NCBI GenBank assembly: GCA_016794525.1
Contig: JAEUJY010000046.1
Location: 1 to 57,666 of the forward strand
Direction: 5' to 3'
DNA length: 57,666 bases
DNA from: Myxococcales bacterium
GTDB taxonomy: Bacteria; Myxococcota_A; Polyangia; Haliangiales; Haliangiaceae
Shown in pieces: positions 47,558-57,666 of the stretch. The translations under genes were made by a program, and so were the position numbers. The notes under the pieces were generated by a model, which worked only from the letters and a program-made list of their open reading frames with translations, did no database searches and was not told where the DNA came from. Every line of letters starts with the position of its first letter. Positions within the stretch are counted from its first letter, which is position 1.

Positions 47558-48660
47558 GCCGCCTGCGCCGCCGCTGGTACCTGCCGCTGGTCGCGGCGTT
47601 CCTCGGGCTGATGACGTGGAACGTCGGCAAGCTCCTGGGGCAGCCGCCCCCGACCGCGCCCACCGCCGCCGACAAGGCCCACGCCGGCCGCGTCGCCAAG
47701 CCGCCGCCCGGGCAGGCCGACGAGCGCGAGGCGCCCGGCCCCGCCGGCACGGTCGCGGGCAACGGCGTCGTCGAGCCGGCCCAGCCCGAGACCCGGGTCG
47801 GCGCGCCGCTGCCCGGCCGGATCGCGCGGGTCGCGGTCGCCGAGGGCGCGCAGCTCGCCGCCGGCGACGTGCTGGTCGAGTTCGATCAGGAGGTCGAGCG
47901 CGCCGCGCTGGCCGCCGCCGAGGCCGAGGTGGTCGGCGCCGCCGCCCAGCTGAGCCGCGCGGTGCGCGGCAGCCGCAGCGAGGACGTCAAGGCCGCGCTG
48001 GCCGACGCCGACAGCGCCGTGGCCCGCGCCGCGCTGTCCCGCGGCGTGGCCGAGCGCCTGACCCAGGCCGGCGCCGGCGGCGCCGCCACCGCCGACGAGG
48101 TCGAGCGCGCCGCGCGCCAGGCCGACATCGACGCCGCCGCCGCCCGCGCCGCCGAGGCCCGCCGCGCCGCGGTGGTGGCCGGCTCGCGCCGCGAGGACGT
48201 GCAGCTGGCCCGGGCCCAGCTGGCCGCCGCCGAGGCCCGCCGCGCCCAGGCCCGGGCCGCGCTCGATCGCCTCACCGTGCGATCGCCGATCGCCGGCGAG
48301 GTGCTGCAGGTGAAGTACCGCGCCGGCGAGTACTACCAGCCGGGCGCCGATCCGCTGGTCGTGCTCGGCGACACCCGCGCGCTGCGGGTGCGGATGGACG
48401 TCGACGAGCGCGACGTCGCGCGGGTCGCGGTCGGCGACGTGGCGACGCTGCGGGTCAGCGCGATGCCGCGCAAGGACTTCACCGGCAAGGTGGTCGAGCT
48501 CGGCCGCCGGATGGGCCGCAAGAACGTGCGCACCGACGACCCCGCCGAGCGCAACGACACCAAGATCCTCGAGGTCGTGATCGCGGTCGACGCGCCCGCC
48601 GGCCTGGTCGTCGGCCAGCGGGTGGTCTGCTACCTGGCCAGCGGCGCCGCGCCGCGGTGA
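47554..48660 (+). CDS. HlyD-type membrane fusion protein (DevB-like)
   Basis: A 368-residue protein. One N-terminal membrane helix (about 8-26) anchors it in the inner membrane. It has the split lipoyl domain (GRIARVAVAEGAQLAAGDVLVEF and SPIAGEVLQVKYRAGEYYQPG) and a long Ala/Arg-rich coiled coil between (about 100-245), longer than in RND adaptors, plus the beta-barrel domain. It connects the ABC permease to TolC. Last gene of the four-gene exporter; ends 4 nt from the convergent P5C dehydrogenase stop. Confidence 0.88.
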   Translation: MSRLRRRWYLPLVAAFLGLMTWNVGKLLGQPPPTAPTAADKAHAGRVAKPPPGQADEREAPGPAGTVAGNGVVEPAQPETRVGAPLPGRIARVAVAEGAQLAAGDVLVEFDQEVERAALAAAEAEVVGAAAQLSRAVRGSRSEDVKAALADADSAVARAALSRGVAERLTQAGAGGAATADEVERAARQADIDAAAARAAEARRAAVVAGSRREDVQLARAQLAAAEARRAQARAALDRLTVRSPIAGEVLQVKYRAGEYYQPGADPLVVLGDTRALRVRMDVDERDVARVAVGDVATLRVSAMPRKDFTGKVVELGRRMGRKNVRTDDPAERNDTKILEVVIAVDAPAGLVVGQRVVCYLASGAAPR

Positions 48661-48664
48661 CCGC

Positions 48665-50290
48665 TCAGCCCAGGAACGGGTAGCGGTAGTCGGTCGGCGG
48701 CACGAAGGTCTCCTTGATCGTGCGCGCGGCGGTGAAGCGCAGCAGGTTCATCGCCGAGCCGGCCTTGTCGTCGGTGCCCGACGCCCGGGCGCCGCCGAAC
48801 GGCTGCTGGCCGACGACGGCGCCGGTCGGCTTGTCGTTCAGGTAGAAGTTGCCGGCGGCGTGGCGCAGCCGGGTCGTGGCCTCGACCAGCGCGGTGCGCT
48901 CGCGCGCGAACACCGCGCCGGTCAGCGCGTACGGCGACGTGCGATCGACCAGCGTCAGCACGTCGTCCCACGCGTGGTCGGGGTAGACGTGGACCGTCAC
49001 GATCGGCCCGAAGAACTCGTCCTGCATGTGCCGCACCATCGGGTCGTCGGTGGTGAGGATCGTCGGCCGCACGAACCAGCCCTCGCGGTCGTCGCACTGG
49101 CCGCCGGCGATGACGCGCATGCCGGGCGTGCCGCGGGCCTCCTCGATCGCCGCGCGGTGGCGATCGAACGCCGCCTGCTTGATCACCGCGCCCATGAAGT
49201 TGCCGAAGTCGCGCACGTCGCCGACCTTGAGCCCCTCGGTGTCGGCGACCAGCCGCTCGTCGATCGCGTGCCACACGCTCTGCGGGACGTAGACCCGCGA
49301 CGCCGCCGAGCACTTCTGGCCCTGGTACTCGAAGCCGCCGCGCAGGATCGCGGTGGCGACCGCCGCCGGATCGGCCGACGGGTGGGCGACGATGAAGTCC
49401 TTGCCGCCGGTCTCGCCGACCAGCCGCGGGTAGCTCTTGTAGTGCTCGAGGTTGCCGGCGACCTGCTTCCACAGCGAGCGGAAGATCTCGGTCGAGCCGG
49501 TGAAGTGGATCGCGCCGAGGTCGCGGTGGCCGACCGCGGCCGGGGCCAGCTCGTGGCCGAAGCCGGGCACCAGGTTGATCACGCCCGGCGGCAGGCCGGC
49601 CTCCTCGAGGAGCAGCATCGTGTGCCACGCCGCCAGCATCTGGCTCTCGGACGGCTTCCACACCACCGTGTTGCCCATCAGCGCCGGCGCGCACGGCAGG
49701 TTGCCGGCGATCGCGGTGAAGTTGAACGGCGTCAGCGCGAAGGTGAAGCCCTCGAGCGGCCGCAGCTCGGTCTGGTTCCACATGCCGGGCCCCGACACCG
49801 GCTGCTCGGCGTACAGCTTGCTCGCGAAGTGGACGTTCCAGCGGAAGAAGTCGATCAGCTCGCACGCCGCGTCGATCTCCGCCTGGTGGCAGGTCTTGCT
49901 CTGGCCGAGCATCGTCGCGGCGTTGATGCGCATGCGCCACGGCCCGGCCAGCAGCTCGGCCGCGCGCAGGAACACCGCGGCGCGCGCCTCCCAGCGCATC
50001 GACTCCCACTCGCGGCGGGCGTCGGCCGCGGCGGCGATCGCGTGGACGACGTGGCCGCCGTCGCAGGCGTGGAACCGGGCCACGACGTGGCGGTGGGCGT
50101 GGGGCATGACCACGTCGACCAGCCGGCCGGTGGTGACGCGCTGACCGCCGATCACCGCCGGCACCTCGGGGCACTCACCGGCCAGCTGATCGAGCGCCTT
50201 GGTCAGGCGCGTGCGCTCGGGGCTGCCCGGCGCGTAGCCGAGCACGGGTTCGTTGCCGGGGTGCGGGACCGTGACCGTGCCGTCGTGCAT
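48665..50290 (-). CDS. L-glutamate gamma-semialdehyde (delta-1-pyrroline-5-carboxylate) dehydrogenase
   Basis: A 541-residue aldehyde dehydrogenase of the ALDH4 type, stand-alone and not fused to proline dehydrogenase. Catalytic Cys327 lies in YQGQKCSAASR, the NAD-binding WKPSES and the FTGSTEIF motif are present, and the general-base Glu is in GETGGKDF. It oxidises glutamate semialdehyde to glutamate in proline or ornithine catabolism, in the cytosol. Length and motifs resemble the long ALDH4A1-like P5CDHs. No proline dehydrogenase is adjacent. The name pruA/putA depends on lineage so no symbol is given. Confidence 0.9.
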   Translation of the reverse strand: MHDGTVTVPHPGNEPVLGYAPGSPERTRLTKALDQLAGECPEVPAVIGGQRVTTGRLVDVVMPHAHRHVVARFHACDGGHVVHAIAAAADARREWESMRWEARAAVFLRAAELLAGPWRMRINAATMLGQSKTCHQAEIDAACELIDFFRWNVHFASKLYAEQPVSGPGMWNQTELRPLEGFTFALTPFNFTAIAGNLPCAPALMGNTVVWKPSESQMLAAWHTMLLLEEAGLPPGVINLVPGFGHELAPAAVGHRDLGAIHFTGSTEIFRSLWKQVAGNLEHYKSYPRLVGETGGKDFIVAHPSADPAAVATAILRGGFEYQGQKCSAASRVYVPQSVWHAIDERLVADTEGLKVGDVRDFGNFMGAVIKQAAFDRHRAAIEEARGTPGMRVIAGGQCDDREGWFVRPTILTTDDPMVRHMQDEFFGPIVTVHVYPDHAWDDVLTLVDRTSPYALTGAVFARERTALVEATTRLRHAAGNFYLNDKPTGAVVGQQPFGGARASGTDDKAGSAMNLLRFTAARTIKETFVPPTDYRYPFLG

Positions 50291-50345
50291 GGGCGGACTG
50301 TGCCACCAGCCGCCCGCGCGGTCAGCCCCCCGAGGCGATCGCCGC

Positions 50346-50351
50346 TATCAT
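50346..50351 (+). promoter_or_regulatory. TATCAT -10-like element
   Basis: TATCAT ends 6 nt before ATG 50358, and the gap to the divergent P5CDH gene is only 67 bp. Confidence 0.45.
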
Positions 50352-50357
50352 CGCGCG

Positions 50358-50666
50358 ATGCCCTACCGCGACGACGCCGCCGCGCTGTTCGCCCGGGTCC
50401 AGGCGCTCGAGGCCGAGCTGGCCCGCGCCCGCGACGCCCGGCCCGATCCGGCTCCCGCCGAGCGCGGCCCGCTGGCGGCGTCGACGCCGCGCACCGCCGG
50501 CTGGATCACGACGCTGGTCGAGCGCCTGCCGGCCGCCGAGCAGGCGCTGGTCGGCGAGCTGGTGACGCTGTTCGTGACCCGGCGCGACTACCCCAGCCTC
50601 GACGCGGTCTCGGCCGCCGCGCTCGAGCCGCTGATCGCCCGGCTGCGCGCGGCGCTGAGCTCCTGA
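50358..50666 (+). CDS. hypothetical small helical protein
   Basis: A 102-residue protein from ATG 50358. A helix with heptad-like Ala/Leu spacing (about 5-28, ALFARVQALEAELARARDA) suggests a coiled coil, followed by a Pro-rich turn and two more helices. I recognise no family. It is soluble and has no Cys. The upstream TATCAT element supports expression. Confidence 0.5.
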   Translation: MPYRDDAAALFARVQALEAELARARDARPDPAPAERGPLAASTPRTAGWITTLVERLPAAEQALVGELVTLFVTRRDYPSLDAVSAAALEPLIARLRAALSS

Positions 50667-50681
50667 GAGGGCGCGTCGCCA

Positions 50682-50698
50682 CGCCGGACCGCCCGGCG
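50682..50698. terminator. hairpin between convergent genes
   Basis: CGCCGG (50682-50687) pairs with CCGGCG (50693-50698) around a 5-nt loop. It lies exactly in the 35-bp gap between the convergent small-protein and TSUP genes. Confidence 0.45.
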
Positions 50699-50701
50699 CG
50701 G

Positions 50702-51445
50702 CTACGCCAGCCCGAGCTGCCGCGCGAACATGTACGCCGCGATCGCGAAGCCGATCGCCAGCACCGCGCGCCGCACCCACGCCCGCGGCACCCGCTGCGC
50801 GAGCCGCGCGCCGAGGTAGCCGCCGACGATCGCCGCCGCCGCCATCACCAGCGCCGGTCGCCACGCGACCCGGCCGTTGGCGACGAAGGTCAGCGTCGCG
50901 ACGCCGTTGATCGCCGCCGCGCACACGTTCTTGCGGCTGTTGGCCACGTGGATGTCGGCGACGCCGAGCAGGCCCTGCCCGGCCAGCATCAGGATGCCCA
51001 TGCCGGCGCCGAAGAACCCGCCGTACACCGCGATCACCAGCTGCAGCGCCGCGACAGCCGGCAGCCCGACGGTGCGGCCGCCGCGCGGCGCCAGCCGTTG
51101 CTGCAGCGCGAACAGGAGCGTCGCCCCCAGCACCAGCCACGGCACCAGGTGGCCGAACAGCCGATCGCCGGTGACCATCGCCAGCGCCGCGCCGACGCCG
51201 CCGCCGACCAGGCTGGGCGCGACCAGCGCCAGCAGCGTGCGGCGATCGCGCTCGACGCCGCGGTAGCCCCACCACGCCGCCAGCGAGCCGGGCACCAGCG
51301 ACACCGAGCTGGTGGCGTTGGCGGTGACCGGCGGCAGCCCGCCAGCCAGCAGCGCCGGGAACGTGAGCAGCGTGCCGCCGCCCGCGATCGCGTTGATCAC
51401 GCCGGCCAGGATCGCCGGCGGGATCAGCGGCGCGAGCGCGGTCAT
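50702..51445 (-). CDS. TauE/SafE (TSUP) family membrane permease
   Basis: A 247-residue protein with 7-8 hydrophobic segments. The signature regions INAIAGGGTLLTFPALL near the start and the repeat half AVYGGFFGAGMGIL are diagnostic for TSUP/TauE-SafE. Members export or import sulfite, sulfoacetate or other organic anions. It lies 13 nt after speA on the same strand and is probably co-transcribed, though a link to polyamines is not established. Confidence 0.88.
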   Translation of the reverse strand: MTALAPLIPPAILAGVINAIAGGGTLLTFPALLAGGLPPVTANATSSVSLVPGSLAAWWGYRGVERDRRTLLALVAPSLVGGGVGAALAMVTGDRLFGHLVPWLVLGATLLFALQQRLAPRGGRTVGLPAVAALQLVIAVYGGFFGAGMGILMLAGQGLLGVADIHVANSRKNVCAAAINGVATLTFVANGRVAWRPALVMAAAAIVGGYLGARLAQRVPRAWVRRAVLAIGFAIAAYMFARQLGLA

Positions 51446-51458
51446 CGGCGGCGCCGCC

Positions 51459-53396
<1,938 letters not shown>

Positions 53397-53404
53397 GGTT
53401 CGAT

Positions 53405-53433
53405 CTGTTACGGCCTATTGCCCCCCCACGCAA
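53405..53433 (-). promoter_or_regulatory. TTGCGT-N17-TAACAG promoter of speA
   Basis: On the minus strand TTGCGT (53428-53433) and TAACAG (53405-53410) are separated by the optimal 17 nt, and TAACAG ends 8 nt before ATG 53396. This is the best -35/-10 pair in the window after that at 34756. Confidence 0.5.
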
Positions 53434-53520
53434 TGCCGGAATGCAGCCGATCTCGTCGGAACTCGTCGGGCGCGGTGACGCGACGGTGACGCGCGACGGC
53501 CCGACGCGGCGCCCGGCGGC

Positions 53521-54132
53521 TCAACCGACCGGGTGCGCGCGCTTGCCGTGCTCGGCCAGGAGCGCCGCGAACCGCTGGTTGGCGCGAACCGTCGCGAACT
53601 GGGCGGACACGAACTTGAGGCGCGGCAACGCCAGGAGCGGCACCAGCTCGTCGGGCGTGTGCGGCGTCGCCACCAGCCGCAGGCGCGCGAGCCGCGGCGC
53701 TCGCAGCAGCGGCGCGAGGTCGCGCAAGCGCTTGCAGTTCCACACCAGCACCTCGGTCAGGCGCCGGCACCCCGCCAGGTCGGGCAGCGCGGTCAGCGTG
53801 TGCAGGTTGGCGAGCCCGAGGTTGGTCAGCTGCGGCAGCGCGCTCACCTGCGCCAGCCGCGCCGGGTCCTTGACGCCGTTGACGAACAGCCGCCGCAGCG
53901 TCCGGCACCGTGCCAGCGCGCCCCAGTCGTCGATCCGGGTCGCGTAGAGCTCGACGCTCGCCAGCGCCGGGAGCCGCGTGACGCACTCGAGGTCGGCGAT
54001 GGCCAGCGCCCGGAGGCTCAGCTGCGTGCAGGCCCGATAGCGGCCGAGCCGCGCCAGCTCGGGCGGGCCCAGCCCGCCCTCGACGAGCACCTTGTCGGTC
54101 TCGGTCGCCTTGCGCACGCTCGGCGTGGGCAT
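53521..54132 (-). CDS. leucine-rich-repeat protein
   Basis: A 203-residue protein from ATG 54132. From residue 40 on there are about six repeats of LxxLxLxxxx type (LSLRALAIADLECVTRL, LASVELYATRIDDWGAL, LTNLGLANLHTLTAL, LTEVLVWNCKRLRDL). It has no signal peptide and looks cytosolic. It follows HelD-like helicase with a 17-nt gap on the same strand, so the two are probably one operon. Function unknown; an LRR suggests protein binding. Confidence 0.75.
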   Translation of the reverse strand: MPTPSVRKATETDKVLVEGGLGPPELARLGRYRACTQLSLRALAIADLECVTRLPALASVELYATRIDDWGALARCRTLRRLFVNGVKDPARLAQVSALPQLTNLGLANLHTLTALPDLAGCRRLTEVLVWNCKRLRDLAPLLRAPRLARLRLVATPHTPDELVPLLALPRLKFVSAQFATVRANQRFAALLAEHGKRAHPVG

Positions 54133-54149
54133 CGGTCGCGCGGCGCCGG

Positions 54150-56525
<2,376 letters not shown>

Positions 56526-56595
56526 GGGGACCGGCACTCATATCAGAACCGCCGGCTGGCGCAAGGCCGCGCGCCAGGAGCCGGCCTCAGGCCTG

Positions 56596-56733
56596 TCAGG
56601 GGCCCGGGCTCAGCTGCGCCGTCCAGGCCGACAGCACCGCGAGGTCGACGCCGTCGAAGGTGTGCTCGTCGAAGCGGGCCTCGAGCTCGGCGCCGCGCAC
56701 CGTGACCCGCAGGCGCGCCAGCGCCGTGACCAC
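56596..56733 (-). CDS. possible small protein, start uncertain
   Basis: A reading frame ending at TGA 56596 whose last 70 codons look protein-like (AALAAERLRAGAWG, ELEARFDEHTFDGVDLAVL). The first acceptable start is GTG 56733, giving 45 residues; the coding-like composition extends to about 56810 but has no ATG or GTG. It may be a remnant or begin at a rare start. It precedes the HelD gene on the same strand. Confidence 0.3.
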   Translation of the reverse strand: MVTALARLRVTVRGAELEARFDEHTFDGVDLAVLSAWTAQLSPGP

Positions 56734-56834
56734 CTCCGGCGGGGGCGCCAGCCGCGAGCCCCAGGCGCCCGCGCGCAGCCGCTCGGCGGCCAGCGCCGCG
56801 GCCTCGTCCTGGGGCAGCGCGGGATGCGGGCGAG

Positions 56835-56916
56835 TGTCCGGGGCCGGACAGGCGCGGCTGTCCGGTGGACGGCCGGAAGCCGGACGAAACCGGACGTCGT
56901 GTCCGAGATTCGGACA
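56835..56916. promoter_or_regulatory. cluster of TGTCCGG/CCGGACA palindromes
   Basis: TGTCCGG-GG-CCGGACA (56835-56850) is a perfect palindrome with 7-bp arms. TGTCCGG at 56859-56865 and CCGGAC at 56880-56885 form a second, spaced pair. TGTCCGA-GAT-TCGGACA (56900-56916) is a third with 7-bp arms, overlapping CGGAC-N5-GTCCG (56891-56905). This many matching half-sites within about 80 bp suggests an operator array for a dimeric regulator. Confidence 0.5.
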
Positions 56917-56973
56917 TCCGGCGCGTCGCGTCGCGGGGTTGCGGCTGGCGCGCGGCTTGCTGGGGTGCGGGGC

Positions 56974-57666
56974 ATGCTGGACGGTGGTGAGGGCGGAGAG
57001 AAGGCGGGGGCGGTCGCGCCCGCGGGCGGGACGGCGGGGGATGACTGGCGCGAGGTCGACCGGACGCTGCGCGGCCTGGCGCGGCGGCGGGCGGCGCTCG
57101 ACGTCGAGGAGGCCGGGTGGCTGCGGCGCGCGCGGGCGGCCGGCGTGCATCGCCACCTGGGTTTCGCGACGTTCTTCGAGTACGTCGAGCGGGTGCTGGG
57201 CTACGCGCCGGGGGCGGCGCGGGAGCGGCTGCGGGTCGCTGACGCGCTGGCGGTGTTGCCGAAGCTGCGCGCGGCGATGACCGCCGGCGACGTCGCGTAC
57301 AGCGCGGCGCGCGAGTTGACCCGGGTCGCGACCGTCGACACCGAGGCGGCGTGGCTGGCGGCGGCGGCGAACCACACCGTGCGCGACATCGAGGACATGG
57401 TGAGCGGGCGGCGGCCGGGCGACGGGCCGGATACCCCGCCGGACCCTGCCGCGCGGCTGCACGAGCTGCGGCTGCTGGTGACCGCGGCGACGCTGGGGAA
57501 GTTCACCGCGACGCGGCGGGCCGAGGAGGCGGCGTGCGGGCACCCGCTGACCGACGACGACGTGCTGGCGATGCTGTGCGAGGACCGGCTCGCGGGCTCC
57601 CACGTGGGAGATCCGGCGGCGCAGCGGCCGCTGCATCAGATCGCGATCACGCGGTGCACGGACTGC
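56974..57666 (+). CDS. 13E12/DUF222-type HNH-endonuclease-family protein (3' end outside window)
   Basis: A frame from ATG 56974 runs off the right edge; 231 residues are visible. The N-terminus has the REVDRTLRGLARRRAALDVEEA and YVERVLGYAPGAARERLRVADAL helices, the ATLGKFTA segment and HQIAITRCTDC near the edge. These match the repeat-like DUF222/13E12 proteins common in high-GC deltaproteobacteria, which usually end in an HNH nuclease domain; that part is outside the window. GGG and GCG codons are more frequent than in neighbouring genes, which prefer GGC and GCC, so base use differs and transfer or recent expansion is possible. Confidence 0.65.
   Translation, partial: MLDGGEGGEKAGAVAPAGGTAGDDWREVDRTLRGLARRRAALDVEEAGWLRRARAAGVHRHLGFATFFEYVERVLGYAPGAARERLRVADALAVLPKLRAAMTAGDVAYSAARELTRVATVDTEAAWLAAAANHTVRDIEDMVSGRRPGDGPDTPPDPAARLHELRLLVTAATLGKFTATRRAEEAACGHPLTDDDVLAMLCEDRLAGSHVGDPAAQRPLHQIAITRCTDC

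Noticed and set aside
50291-50310. TGGCAC on the minus strand upstream of P5C dehydrogenase
   Set aside because: The -12 dinucleotide at N10 spacing is CC, not GC.

Overview
The window is very GC-rich chromosomal DNA (well above 70 % by eye) with dense protein-coding genes, many ATGA/GTGA start-stop overlaps and no rRNA, tRNA or CRISPR. Its gene content points to a predatory or soil deltaproteobacterium, most likely Myxococcota (Haliangium/Kofleriaceae-like). The reasons are three sigma54 activators (one FHA-type), a Hanks-type kinase with the myxobacterial HRDVTPSN-style loop, many lipoproteins, large secreted beta-propeller/barrel proteins and a 13E12-type HNH-family gene at the right edge. 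The lineage is an inference from gene style, not a match.

Layout. 1-4.5 kb: a zinc-ribbon membrane protein (cut by the left edge), a transglutaminase-like lipoprotein, an unknown membrane protein, and an operon of TlpA-type thioredoxin, CheY-like receiver and CobW GTPase. 4.5-7.8 kb: a large metalloprotease/propeller/barrel protein diverging from a Cys-rich lipoprotein across 28 bp. 7.9-13.5 kb: two divergent sigma54 activators (FHA-AAA-Fis and TPR-GAF-PAS-AAA-Fis), the second overlapping an RluA pseudouridine synthase. 13.5-21.6 kb: an SppA protease with an extra N-terminal barrel-like domain, a cNMP-binding protein, an operon of methyltransferase lipoprotein, CPA2 antiporter and Cys-less thioredoxin-fold lipoprotein, then a PEGA-like protein and a DUF192 lipoprotein. 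21.7-23.4 kb: hemD-hemB. 23.4-25.8 kb: a LysR regulator divergent from an envelope protein, and a PAP2 phosphatase.

25.8-36.5 kb is the best-connected block. An NtrC-type response regulator and its membrane histidine kinase are divergent from a TolC-MFP-RND efflux operon. The intergenic gap holds a near-consensus sigma54 -24/-12 promoter and an upstream inverted repeat, so the two-component system probably drives the pump. A Ser/Thr kinase follows, with its own TTGACA-type promoter. A 6-bp microsatellite of about 215 bp lies behind the response regulator.

36.5-50.3 kb: a receiver protein divergent from a CheX-like phosphatase, a flavin reductase, MsrA, a ceramidase-like lipoprotein, a carboxypeptidase-regulatory-repeat protein, a four-gene TolC/ABC/HlyD (DevBCA-like) exporter, and P5C dehydrogenase. 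50.3-57.7 kb: a small protein, a TSUP permease behind biosynthetic arginine decarboxylase, a HelD-like helicase with an LRR protein, a block of TGTCCGG palindromes, and the start of a 13E12/HNH-family gene.

A recurrent signal across the window is a TAnnnT -10-like hexamer only 6-11 nt before the start codon of first-in-operon genes, which suggests widespread leaderless transcription. It was also used to choose several starts.
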